Assembly (NCBI RefSeq): GCF_008635795.1
Contig: NZ_VWRQ01000010.1
Coordinates: 1 to 64,000 of the forward strand
Direction of reading: 5' to 3'
Origin: Paenibacillus tepidiphilus
GTDB taxonomy: Bacteria > Bacillota > Bacilli > Paenibacillales > Paenibacillaceae
DNA length: 64,000 bases
In this document: piece after piece, positions 1-8,928 of the stretch
How the letters are laid out: each line of letters begins with the position of its first letter
Position numbering within the stretch: position 1 is the first letter of the stretch
Notes under the pieces: generated by a model
What the model was told of the DNA's origin: nothing
Databases searched by the model: none
What the model saw: the letters and a program-made list of their open reading frames with translations, nothing else
Program-made: the position numbers and the translations under genes

Positions 1-484
1 CACGTCCGTAAATTTATCCGGCGACTAAACCGCTCTTCCCATGAGGTCATTGATCGATTATGCGTGCGGTTTTAATCTTTTGTTCAACTTATATAATTGG
101 ACTATCGTATCTTAATTTGGACGATAGAGGTGTATTTATTGATTTTCGTTCATATTAAGTGGCGGTAATCCAACTAGATTCGCGAAAAGCTCCAAACAGG
201 TGAAATTAGGTGGCGATTTTCCAACTGCAATATAAGTTGAACACAAGAATCATACCAAAAGCAGGAGTGTGAAGTGGAATTCTGGGACTGTAGAGCGATA
301 GTGTCCGGTTAGAGTTTTCCGCAGGAAAGCCCGCATTGTAAACACAAGTTGTGGGCGAGGTTTGATACTGGAAGAGTAGTCGTTTTTATCATAGAAATCT
401 ACTATCCCCCTTATTCAAGCCCCCGCCGGTCCTGTGATTTAATTAGGGTGTGGGAGCGGATGCAAACGAAATGGGGGAAGGGAT
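1..484. other. Intergenic leader of sugar ABC operon
   Basis: No gene is supported here. The stretch holds one copy of a dispersed inverted repeat (154-226) and an AT-rich upstream segment. Short open frames in it have no ribosome-binding site or recognisable product. The promoter of the downstream transporter operon should lie here, but I cannot pick a convincing -35/-10 pair. Confidence 0.5.
154..226. repeat. Dispersed inverted-repeat element, copy 1
   Basis: The copy contains ATTAAGTGGCGGTAATCCAA, then an AT/GC-mixed spacer, then AATTAGGTGGCGATTTTCCA. The same module (a half reading AGTTGGAT..TCGCCACTTAAT and its reverse complement) recurs at about 42652-42840 and 60836-61025. It lies only between genes, which suggests a short non-autonomous mobile or REP-like element. 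Confidence 0.65.
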
Positions 485-1462
485 ATGAGTACAGTGAATC
501 CTGCGGCCGGGTTAGCTCCGGGCAGGACGAAACGCAAGAGAGGCAAGCCTTCATTATGGAAGGTGCTCAAGAAATACTGGGTGTTCTATATCATGATGCT
601 TCCGGCCATCGTTATTGTCGTCATCAACAATTATATGCCGATGTTCGGAACGGTAATCGCCTTCAAGGATATCAACTATCAGAAGGGGATCTGGGGCAGC
701 GATTGGGTCGGCTTTGATAATTTCCGCTACCTGTTCGCAACGGATACAGCTTGGGTGATTACGCGGAATACACTGCTGTACAACTCGGCCTTTATTGTGC
801 TGACCCTGATCCTGTCTGTCGCATTTGCCATTATGTTCAATGAAATGCGCAGCCGGCTGCTGTCCAAATTCCACCAGAGTGCAATGTTCCTGCCTTACTT
901 CCTGTCCTGGGTGGTCGTCAGTTATCTGGTGTACGGCTTCCTGAGCAATGAGCACGGCTTCATCAACGGCACGGTACTGCCGCTGCTGGGTATCGAGCCG
1001 GTGGAATGGTATGCCCGTCCGGACTATTGGCCCTACATTCTGGTGGCGGTGAAATTATGGAAGGAGCTGGGATACACCACGGTGATTTATATGGCGGCGA
1101 TCATCGGGATTGACCAGGAATATTATGAGGCGGCGCTGATCGACGGAGCTTCCAAATGGCAGCAGATCCGCAAAATCACTCTGCCGCTGATCAGTCCGGT
1201 GATCATTGTCATGACGCTGCTGCAGATCGGAAGGATATTCAATGCGGATTTCGGCCTCTTCTTCACGGTGACGCGCAATGCCGGAGCGCTGTATTCCACT
1301 ACCCAGGTCGTGGACACTTATGTATATCAGACCTTCCTGGCCATCGGCAATATCGGCATGTCCTCCGCCGCAGGCCTGGTGCAATCGGTCGTCGGCTTCA
1401 GTCTGATCTTCCTGGCCAATCTGGCGGTCCGGCGGGTCAGCAAGGATGATGCACTGTTTTAA
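485..1462 (+). CDS. Carbohydrate ABC transporter permease (LplB family)
   Basis: This is the first of two membrane permeases of a binding-protein-dependent sugar importer. The 325-residue protein has a basic N-terminus, about six hydrophobic segments and the EAA loop (EAALIDGASKWQQ, near residue 215) that contacts the ATPase. Sequence style and length match the LplB/YtcP permeases of Paenibacillus and Bacillus. GGGGGAAGGG sits just before the ATG. A second permease and a binding lipoprotein follow; no ATPase gene is present, and such systems usually share an MsmX-type ATPase encoded elsewhere. The substrate is unknown, probably an oligosaccharide from plant or microbial polymers. Confidence 0.9.
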   Translation: MSTVNPAAGLAPGRTKRKRGKPSLWKVLKKYWVFYIMMLPAIVIVVINNYMPMFGTVIAFKDINYQKGIWGSDWVGFDNFRYLFATDTAWVITRNTLLYNSAFIVLTLILSVAFAIMFNEMRSRLLSKFHQSAMFLPYFLSWVVVSYLVYGFLSNEHGFINGTVLPLLGIEPVEWYARPDYWPYILVAVKLWKELGYTTVIYMAAIIGIDQEYYEAALIDGASKWQQIRKITLPLISPVIIVMTLLQIGRIFNADFGLFFTVTRNAGALYSTTQVVDTYVYQTFLAIGNIGMSSAAGLVQSVVGFSLIFLANLAVRRVSKDDALF

Positions 1463-1508
1463 ACTTCCTGTAACAACGAAATATATTAAATTTATTGAGG
1501 TGCTGAAG

Positions 1509-2474
1509 ATGGGAGCTAAACTCGGGGAGCTGAAGGGGCGCGCGGGTAATCACGGCGAGCTAAAGCCAAGCCGCCGCAAGCCCAACGAAATATCGAATAT
1601 TGCCAATATGCTGATCAATATTTTTTTCTGGATCTACTCGGCGCTGTGTGTCATTCCGCTGCTGCTGGTGATCATCGTGTCCTTCTCTGACGAGGATACG
1701 GTATTGCGCGAGGGGTACAGCTTTTTTCCGAAACAGTGGGATACCTCTTCCTATGAATTCCTGTTCAAGGACTATAAACAGATTCTTGATGCCGCAGGGG
1801 TCTCCTTGTTCGTGACCATTGCAGGTACGATACTCAGCCTGCTCGTGATGGCGCTCTATGCCTACCCGATCTCGCGCAAGGATTTCCCGCACCGCAACAT
1901 CTTTGCGTTCTTCATGTTCTTTACGATGCTGTTCAACGGCGGGCTGGTGCCCTGGTATCTGGTGTACACGCAGGCGCTGCATCTCAAGGATACGCTATGG
2001 ATTCTGATGATGCCGCTGCTCGTCTCGGCGTTCTATGTCATGCTGCTGCGCACGTTCTTCGCGAACACGATACCGGCGGCGCTGATTGAATCGGCCAATA
2101 TTGACGGTGCCTCCGAGCCGCGGATCTTCGTGCGCATCATTCTGCCGCTGTCCCTGCCGGTTCTGGCCACTGTGGGCTTGTTTCAAACTTTGGCGTACTG
2201 GAATGACTGGTATCTCAGCCTGATCTTCATCTCGGCCGACGGGCATGTCAATCTCCAGTATCTGATGTACAAGACGATGCTCAACGTCCAGTTCCTGACG
2301 GCCAGTCCGCAGGCAATGGCAGCGCTTGCGGCGCAGGGCGTGGAGATCCGGCTGCCGACGGAGACGGTGCGGATGGCGATGGCGGTTGTGGGCATCGGTC
2401 CGATTGTATTTGTTTATTCGTTCTTTCAGAAATATTTTATCCAGGGACTGACTGTGGGGGCCGTCAAGGGCTGA
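1509..2474 (+). CDS. Carbohydrate ABC transporter permease (YtcP family)
   Basis: This is the second permease of the importer. The ATG at 1509 follows GAGGTGCTGAAG and is preferred; an earlier in-frame ATG at 1446 would overlap the upstream permease and has no ribosome-binding site. The 321-residue product has about six membrane helices and an EAA loop (ESANIDGASEPRIFVRIILP, around residue 200). It is typical of the YtcP/LplC partners of LplB. It belongs to the operon 485-4171. Confidence 0.9.
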   Translation: MGAKLGELKGRAGNHGELKPSRRKPNEISNIANMLINIFFWIYSALCVIPLLLVIIVSFSDEDTVLREGYSFFPKQWDTSSYEFLFKDYKQILDAAGVSLFVTIAGTILSLLVMALYAYPISRKDFPHRNIFAFFMFFTMLFNGGLVPWYLVYTQALHLKDTLWILMMPLLVSAFYVMLLRTFFANTIPAALIESANIDGASEPRIFVRIILPLSLPVLATVGLFQTLAYWNDWYLSLIFISADGHVNLQYLMYKTMLNVQFLTASPQAMAALAAQGVEIRLPTETVRMAMAVVGIGPIVFVYSFFQKYFIQGLTVGAVKG

Positions 2475-2578
2475 CAGGACAAATCCGGCGCAGGCTTCAC
2501 CCGGCCGCTTATTCATTCTCCATCCGCGATGGGCGGCCGGACAGCATATATATTCATTTTTGGGGAGGTTATATTCAG

Positions 2579-4171
2579 ATGAAGAGGACGCACAAAGGGT
2601 CTATCGTCTCACTGATGCTGATGATGGTGCTCACACTGGGGCTGTCAGGCTGCGGGGGAAACGGCAATAATCAGGAGGGCAAGGCCAGTGATCCACCGGC
2701 GAAAGAAACTGCAAACGCTACCAAGTCAAGCTCCGGACCGGAGGCTACAGCAGACCCGGCTTCAGAACTAAAGCCGTACACCGTGAAGCTCATTTACGTT
2801 GGTGCACCGCAGAAGGATGAGAAGCAGGTTGAGGACGAGATCAACAAGCTGCTGGAGCCGAAGATCAACGCCAAGCTCGACATTGCCCCGATAGACTGGG
2901 GAGACTGGGATAGTGAGACGAATCTGAAAATCGCCAGCCGGGAGCCCTTCGACCTGATCTTTACCGCACAATGGAGACATTATGTGACCAATGCGGCCAA
3001 GGGCGCTTATCTGGCGCTGAATGATGACGGAGGGCCGGCCGGAAATCTGCTTAAGGAATACGGGCAAGGAATTCTGGAGAGTCTGGACCCGCTGTTCCTG
3101 AAAGGCTCGGCTATCAATGGGGTGAACTACGGTGTTCCCACCAATAAAGAGCTGGCTGCACAGGGCGGGGTCGTCTACCGCTCGGATATCGCCCAAGACC
3201 TGGGCATCGATATGTCGGGCGTGAAGTCCATCCAGGATCTGGATGCGGTGCTCAAGGTGGTTAAGGAGAAGCGTGCGGATGTCACTCCGCTCTATTTCAA
3301 GCAAGGCGAAACCTTCAATTCACAGTATATGGCCCAGTACGACACGCTAGGGGATGCCTCCATTCCCGGAGTGCTGCTGAAGGATTCTCAGGACACCACC
3401 ATCAAGTCGATGATCGAGATGGACCGTTATAAGGAAATTGTCAAACTGACCCGCGAATATATGAAAAAAGGATACATCAACGCCGACGCCGCCATTGCCA
3501 CCACCTCTACCCAGGATGCGATGAAGGCCGGCAATGTATTTATGACCGTGCAGTCGCTGAAGCCGGGCAAAGACAGCGAGCTGGCCAACGCCACCGGCCT
3601 GGTCGGGAAGCTGAAGCAAATCGCTTTTAACGACCCGACGGTCTCGACAAGCGATGCGGCAGGTTCAATGCTGGCGGTGTCGGCGTCTTCCGCCGATCCG
3701 GCCCGGGCGATGATGGTGCTGAATCTGCTGCATACAGACAAGGAGATCAACAACCTGCTCGTATTCGGCATTAAGGGTGTGCATTACGAAGTGGTCAGCG
3801 GCGATACGATCAAGGCGACCGATAAGACGCCGGATTACAATACCGGTGCAGCTTGGATGCTGGGCAGCCAGTTCCTGAATCCTGTCTGGGAGAGTGAGGC
3901 TCCGGATAAGTGGGAGCAGTTCAAGGCTTTCAACGCTCAGGGGAAGGCGACCGTGGCGCTCGGCTACAACTTCGACGGCTCCAAGATGGAGACGGAAATG
4001 GCCGCCTGCAAGGCTGTGATGGATGAATTCGACACCAGCCTGGATACGGGGACCGTCGATCCGGACACCGTGCTGACCAAATATGCCGAGAAGCTGAAGA
4101 AGGCCGGTGTGGAGAAAATCATCGCCGAGAAGCAGAAGCAGCTCGACGAATTCCTGGCGGCGCAGAAGTAA
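2579..4171 (+). CDS. Extracellular sugar-binding lipoprotein (LplA-like)
   Basis: This is the solute receptor of the upstream permeases. The 530-residue protein begins with a lipoprotein signal peptide ending in the lipobox LSGC (Cys at about residue 25), then a low-complexity Asn/Thr/Ala linker and a large extracellular solute-binding domain of the family 1 type with DUF3502-like C-terminal features. A good ribosome-binding site (GGGGAGG) precedes the ATG. It is the last gene of the operon and is followed by a strong hairpin at 4208-4253. It would be anchored on the outer face of the membrane; the ligand cannot be predicted. Confidence 0.88.
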   Translation: MKRTHKGSIVSLMLMMVLTLGLSGCGGNGNNQEGKASDPPAKETANATKSSSGPEATADPASELKPYTVKLIYVGAPQKDEKQVEDEINKLLEPKINAKLDIAPIDWGDWDSETNLKIASREPFDLIFTAQWRHYVTNAAKGAYLALNDDGGPAGNLLKEYGQGILESLDPLFLKGSAINGVNYGVPTNKELAAQGGVVYRSDIAQDLGIDMSGVKSIQDLDAVLKVVKEKRADVTPLYFKQGETFNSQYMAQYDTLGDASIPGVLLKDSQDTTIKSMIEMDRYKEIVKLTREYMKKGYINADAAIATTSTQDAMKAGNVFMTVQSLKPGKDSELANATGLVGKLKQIAFNDPTVSTSDAAGSMLAVSASSADPARAMMVLNLLHTDKEINNLLVFGIKGVHYEVVSGDTIKATDKTPDYNTGAAWMLGSQFLNPVWESEAPDKWEQFKAFNAQGKATVALGYNFDGSKMETEMAACKAVMDEFDTSLDTGTVDPDTVLTKYAEKLKKAGVEKIIAEKQKQLDEFLAAQK

Positions 4172-4207
4172 CTCACCCATTGTTCACTTAGATTGCAGTA
4201 ATACTGA

Positions 4208-4253
4208 AGGCTTTCTCCGCTGCGGGTCATAATCCGGCGGAGAAAGCCTCTTT
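4208..4253. terminator. Bidirectional terminator hairpin
   Basis: The arms AGGCTTTCTCCGC and GCGGAGAAAGCCT are perfect complements with a short T run after them. The hairpin lies between two convergent transcription units and probably serves both. Confidence 0.8.
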
Positions 4254-4295
4254 GCAGCGGGGAGGCGCCTTGCTTCAGGTGCTTCGCTCAGCGGA

Positions 4296-5597
4296 TTACC
4301 GGTAGGAGGCATCCAGCTCCTTGGCCTTCTGGACGGCCAGTGACCAGGCCTCGGCGGGGTTCAATTCTCCGAGCTCGGCACGGGTCAGATGCTGCAGCAT
4401 ATTCTCTTCAATGATCAGATGCTGCGGGCCATAATAGGTGGGCTTGATGCGCTGTGCCGATTCGGCGTAGACCTGTCCGGCCGGGGCATTCCCGAAATAA
4501 GGGTCGCGCTGCTCCCGGATTTCCGGGCTCCCGTAAATTTCGGGGGTGGAAGGGAAGTTGCCCTGCGCCTCAAACACGGCCAGCTGCTGCTCTGGGGCAG
4601 TCAGCCAGGAGACGAGCGCATAGGAGGCCTCCGGGTGGCTGCCGCTGCGCGGCAGGGTCAGGACCGAGCCGCCGCGGTTCGCGCTGCTGCCGGGGATCTG
4701 CGTCATCCGCCACATGCCGCTGGCCGTAGGCGCATTGCTCTTGATGTGGCCGATCATCCACGCCGGGCAGAGCATGACCGCGAAGTCGCCGGTCAGCAGC
4801 TCCGTGCCCCATTTCTGCGTATCGATCGCCGTATGGGCGGAGAGCTGCAGCTCGTTCGCCCGGATGGCGATATCCCAGGCGGCTTTGACCTGCGGGCTGC
4901 GCTCTACGAGCAGTTCACCGTCAGGGCTGTAATACTGCAGGGGAGACTGGCGCAGGATGGCGATGTAAAGGTCCTCCAGGTTGTTGATAAAGGCTTTGCC
5001 GGTATGCTCCCGGATGATCCGGCCGGTCTCCAGGAACGAATCCCAGGTCCCAAGCTGCTTCGCGACCTCGGCTGCGGTGCCTGGCAGACCTGCACCGGCA
5101 AAGATATCGGGCCGGTACACCAGTGCGTAAGGGCCGATATCCGTCGGCAGGCCGAACAGGACGCCGCCGCTCTGCGCCTCCTGCCATTTCCAGCCCAGGT
5201 AGCGGTCCCTGAGTCCGGCTGCACCGTAATCGTACAGATTATAGAAGTGCTCCGGAAACTGCTTGAATCGGTCCAGATAGCCGATATCGATCGAGGCAAT
5301 ATCCGGTGAGGAGGAGCCGGTTGCCAGGGCGGTTTGCAGCTTCACCGGAAGCTGGGTATAGGTCGAGATCTGGACCTGAATATCCAGCTCCGGATGCCGG
5401 AGCTGGTATTCCTCGATCAGGGGCTCCAGGCCGGAGCCCGGGATCAGCCATACCGTCAGGGCGGCCGGGCCCTCCGGCTCGGTATAATCATGATGGGAAG
5501 CGGCGGGGGTGCAGCCGCCGCCGAGCAACAGGAGCAGGGCAAGCGTCAGCCGGGAGGCGGAGCGGCTGTATGGGGTGGATTGACGCTCAGTGCGCAA
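4296..5597 (-). CDS. Extracellular solute-binding lipoprotein linked to YesMN
   Basis: The 433-residue protein starts at a TTG preceded by GAGGTGA, which overlaps the end of the response-regulator gene. It has a signal peptide with a lipobox (GGGC, Cys near residue 29) and a family 1 solute-binding fold (AALTVWLIPGSG.. at the N-terminus of the mature part). It lies six bases after the response regulator, as the third gene of a kinase-regulator-binding protein unit. That arrangement suggests it delivers ligand to, or senses ligand for, the YesM-type kinase as much as to a transporter. This is inference; it could also be an alternative receptor for the convergent permeases. Confidence 0.85.
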   Translation of the reverse strand: MRTERQSTPYSRSASRLTLALLLLLGGGCTPAASHHDYTEPEGPAALTVWLIPGSGLEPLIEEYQLRHPELDIQVQISTYTQLPVKLQTALATGSSSPDIASIDIGYLDRFKQFPEHFYNLYDYGAAGLRDRYLGWKWQEAQSGGVLFGLPTDIGPYALVYRPDIFAGAGLPGTAAEVAKQLGTWDSFLETGRIIREHTGKAFINNLEDLYIAILRQSPLQYYSPDGELLVERSPQVKAAWDIAIRANELQLSAHTAIDTQKWGTELLTGDFAVMLCPAWMIGHIKSNAPTASGMWRMTQIPGSSANRGGSVLTLPRSGSHPEASYALVSWLTAPEQQLAVFEAQGNFPSTPEIYGSPEIREQRDPYFGNAPAGQVYAESAQRIKPTYYGPQHLIIEENMLQHLTRAELGELNPAEAWSLAVQKAKELDASYR

Positions 5598-5603
5598 GCA
5601 GAC

Positions 5604-6872
5604 TCACCTCGGGTTCCGGTTATTGTGCTTCTGATATTCCTGCGGAGTCACCCCCACGGCCTTCTTGAACAGCAGGCTGAAATAAGCCGGGTCCCGGAAG
5701 CCGACCCTGTCGCTGACTTCATACACCTTGACGGTGACATCCTCCAGCAGCTCCTTGGCCCGCTTGATGCGCAGACGGGTGAGAATGCTGGAGAAGCCTT
5801 CTCCCATATCTTCCTTGAAGATGCGGCCCAGATAAGTCGGGTTCATGTAGAGCTCATCCGCCATCAGCTTCAGTGACAGGTTCTCCTGCAGCCGGGCTTC
5901 CATCCGGTCGATAACGACCGATATAATCCGGCGCTTGGCTTTGCAATGAAGCTCCTCCTCTGCGATTGCAGCCGCGCCGGCAGGCAAGTCTCCGCTGTGG
6001 CGGATAACCGGCGCAGCCCCCGGCTGCTTCGCCAGTCGGAGCGCTTCCAGACTTTCGCGGTAGGCTTCGGGCAGCTCCTCGAGCTCGCTGTGGAAGCCGG
6101 AGAGACCGGCGCCGAATAGCGATTTCAGCAGGGCAGAGAGCTTCTCCAGCCCCTCGGCGGTCCATTCAAGATAACGGCCGGTATCAGAGGTAATGCCAGT
6201 TAAATCGGTGTCAAAGAGCAGGATAACCGCTTCCTGTTCCTCCTGAATGCCGACCGTAAAGGCATGCGGAGTGAAGTATTCCTCCAAAATGTTGATGACA
6301 GCAGCATAAATGGTCTGTTCGGACCAGTTGCCCGGCAGCGCTTCTCCGCGCAGCGAGACAGACAGGACAGCAAAGCTGCTGAAGGGGGGGATAAGATGCC
6401 GCTCAAAGAAAGGCAGCGGCATGCCGTACAGCACATCCGTAAGCAGCTTGCGGCGCAGATTCTTCTCGCGCAGCCGGAGCACCTGCTGCTCCTGCTTACG
6501 GCTCTGCAGCCGTGCATCGGCTGCGGCGACCACCCCAAGGATGCTCTCTACGGATATCGGCTTGACGAGGTACTCCCGCACCCCGTACCTCAAAGCCTGG
6601 CGGGCATAGGTGAAATCCTGGTGCCCGGTGAGCAGCACCGTTTCAGTATCGGGTTCATGCTCGCTGATATATCTGGCGAGCTCCAGTCCATCCATTCCGG
6701 GCATCCGGATATCCGAGATGACCAGGTCCACCTCTTGCTTCTCCAGAATCTGCAGCGCAGCCAGACCGTTCTCTGCGGCGCTGACGCAGTGGCAGGCCGC
6801 CGGTTCGCGTTCCAGGAGCTCCGCCAGCGAACGGCGGACAAAGCTTTCATCGTCGACAATCAGCACATGCAT
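5604..6872 (-). CDS. Response regulator, YesN/AraC type
   Basis: The 422-residue protein has a receiver domain (VDDE at 6-9; phospho-acceptor D54 in ISDIRMPG; K104 in YLVKPI) and an AraC-type double helix-turn-helix at the C-terminus (about 320-420, ending TPQEYQKHN). The middle region has no recognised domain. The ATG follows GAGGAGG. It is downstream of the sensor kinase gene with a short gap, and the two should form a phosphorelay controlling nearby sugar-uptake genes. The convergent LplB-type operon is the natural target, by analogy with other Paenibacillus loci. Confidence 0.92.
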   Translation of the reverse strand: MHVLIVDDESFVRRSLAELLEREPAACHCVSAAENGLAALQILEKQEVDLVISDIRMPGMDGLELARYISEHEPDTETVLLTGHQDFTYARQALRYGVREYLVKPISVESILGVVAAADARLQSRKQEQQVLRLREKNLRRKLLTDVLYGMPLPFFERHLIPPFSSFAVLSVSLRGEALPGNWSEQTIYAAVINILEEYFTPHAFTVGIQEEQEAVILLFDTDLTGITSDTGRYLEWTAEGLEKLSALLKSLFGAGLSGFHSELEELPEAYRESLEALRLAKQPGAAPVIRHSGDLPAGAAAIAEEELHCKAKRRIISVVIDRMEARLQENLSLKLMADELYMNPTYLGRIFKEDMGEGFSSILTRLRIKRAKELLEDVTVKVYEVSDRVGFRDPAYFSLLFKKAVGVTPQEYQKHNNRNPR

Positions 6873-6891
6873 GTGTAAGTTGCCTCCTCAT

Positions 6892-8670
6892 TCAAGATTC
6901 TTGTGTCCATTGCAGCGGTACGGTGACCCGGACCTGCAGGCCGCCGAGTTCGCTTGCGGACAGCTCCAGGCCATAATGTTGCCCGTAGATCAGCCGGATA
7001 CGCTGCTGCAGATTGGAGAGCCCTATTCCGGTGTGGAGCAGTTCGGAAGAAGGGGGCTCTCCAGGAGCAAGCGCTTCCAACATTTGCGCCCTGCTCATTC
7101 CCTGGCCGTTATCTTCGACCGTGATCACGAGCGAACCGGCTTCACTATACAGGCGGATGCGAATAAGCCAGACCTCACGTACTGCCGGCTCCAGGCCGTG
7201 GGTGATCGCATTCTCGATCAGCGGCTGCAGAGTCAGCTTCATAATTAGCCCCTGCAGCACGGCCGGTTCGGCCTGCAGGTCAATCTGCAGCTTCTCCTCA
7301 TACCGCAGCTTCTGCAGATAGATGAAGCGCTCGAGCTGCTGCAAATCCTGTCCGACGGTTACAAATTCCGAGCCGCGGTCAATGCTGTAGCGCAGCAAAT
7401 CGCTGAGGGCCAGCACCATACGCGCTTCCTCCGGCCGGGTCCCGGCGAGCGACCAGTAAATGGTGTTCAGTGTATTGTACAGAAAATGCGGCCTGAACTG
7501 GGCCTTCAAGGCAACGATCTGCGCCTGCTTCTCACTGATCTGCTTGCTGGAAAGGTCGGCGATGGTGCGGTCCAGATTGTGCAGCATCGAGTTATAGCTG
7601 GTGTACAGCATATTCATTTCTTTATTGGAAGCCCGCCCGGTGATGGGCAGGGTCGTTCCCCGCTCCACCTTATTCAGCTTGTAGGCGAGGTTGCGGATCG
7701 GCCGGGATAGCGTCCAGGAGAAGAAAAAGGTAAAAAGCAATGCGGCTACCAGCCCGAGTGAACCGGTCAGGACAATATTCCGGCGCATGGCGTTTAAATC
7801 CTTGACGGCCTCCTTGGCGTCGATATAGGCGTATACGCTCCATCCGCTGTAAGCGGAGGGAGAATAGGAGATAAACATGTCGCGTGAGGCTGTCCCGGTG
7901 CGGATGACCCGCGCCTCTTTGCCGCCGAATTTACCGGCAATCCCCGGGTCCATGTACATCCCGATCTCCCGGGGTTCCGTAGAGTATACAATCGTTCCGA
8001 AGCTGTCGGCGATCTGGAGCTTCTCTCCGGGACCGAGCCGGAATGCCCCGGCTGCATTATCGACTACAGCAACGGGAAGAACCAGAAACAGGGTTCCCAG
8101 CGGCTGCAGGGTGTCGAAGGCATTGATCTGCCGGGCTCCCATCAGGACATGAATGTTGCCGTTCTGCCAGACATCGGCGCCGAACCAGACCATCTTGCCC
8201 TTGTTCTTGCTGATGGAAGGATACCAGTAGGCCTCCTTGATCTCCGCCTCCCGTTCCCACAGCACCTTGAAGGAACTGGTATTGGAGTAGACCTCCCGGT
8301 CCAGGAGACTGAAGAGCTTGAGCTGGATATCATAATCGATGGAGCGTGTGTGCTCGTCGATAAGGCCCGTCACTTCCAGGGCGCTGTTCGAGGGCCGGGT
8401 GCCCTTTGCCGCCGCCTCCAGATTCCGCTGGATCAGCGGATTCAGCACGATGATGGAGGAGAGCCGGTCATGTTCCTCCAGAATGGCGTCCAGCTTGCCC
8501 TGCAGCTGTTTGACCGATTCCAGCAAATACTGGTTGGAACGGCTTTGCACAGCACCCGATGAGGAGCGGTAGGAGCCTATGAGCGTAAAAGCCACAATGA
8601 GTACGATAATCAGCGAGAACCCGGAGATGAGCTGGAGGAGCAGCGATACTTTTTTGGACAATGGCATCAC
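6892..8670 (-). CDS. Sensor histidine kinase, YesM type
   Basis: The 592-residue membrane kinase has an N-terminal helix (about 10-32), a long extracytoplasmic dCache-like sensor region, a second helix (about 298-320), a HAMP segment, and a His_kinase domain with H395 in RPHFLYNTLN. A HATPase_c domain follows, with VEDNGQGM and a GIGLSNLQQRI box. The family usually reads NPHFLYN; here the Asn is Arg. The start is GTG at 8670 or the adjacent ATG at 8667; neither has an ideal ribosome-binding site. It is the first gene of the 8670-4296 unit. Confidence 0.92.
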   Translation of the reverse strand: MMPLSKKVSLLLQLISGFSLIIVLIVAFTLIGSYRSSSGAVQSRSNQYLLESVKQLQGKLDAILEEHDRLSSIIVLNPLIQRNLEAAAKGTRPSNSALEVTGLIDEHTRSIDYDIQLKLFSLLDREVYSNTSSFKVLWEREAEIKEAYWYPSISKNKGKMVWFGADVWQNGNIHVLMGARQINAFDTLQPLGTLFLVLPVAVVDNAAGAFRLGPGEKLQIADSFGTIVYSTEPREIGMYMDPGIAGKFGGKEARVIRTGTASRDMFISYSPSAYSGWSVYAYIDAKEAVKDLNAMRRNIVLTGSLGLVAALLFTFFFSWTLSRPIRNLAYKLNKVERGTTLPITGRASNKEMNMLYTSYNSMLHNLDRTIADLSSKQISEKQAQIVALKAQFRPHFLYNTLNTIYWSLAGTRPEEARMVLALSDLLRYSIDRGSEFVTVGQDLQQLERFIYLQKLRYEEKLQIDLQAEPAVLQGLIMKLTLQPLIENAITHGLEPAVREVWLIRIRLYSEAGSLVITVEDNGQGMSRAQMLEALAPGEPPSSELLHTGIGLSNLQQRIRLIYGQHYGLELSASELGGLQVRVTVPLQWTQES

Positions 8671-8928
8671 CCGCCTGCGTGCGTCTTTGAGAATGCTGCG
8701 TCAATTGTATCAGAGGAAAATCAGGAAGAATATAACATAAGATTGCAACCTCGGATTTTTAGGCGAAATATCATTATTTTCAGTACACCGGCTCCGGGCG
8801 AATCTTTTCTCCATAAAGAATGAAACTTTTCAGGGCGGGCTGCGTCTAATACTATGTTTTGCAAGAAAGCGCGTGCCTACAGAGACAGAAGTACCGTTAC
8901 ACTACAATTGGGAGCAGAGGAGTATACC

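Noticed and set aside
349..717. 122-residue plus frame before the first permease
   Set aside because: Overlaps the permease in another frame and has no family features.
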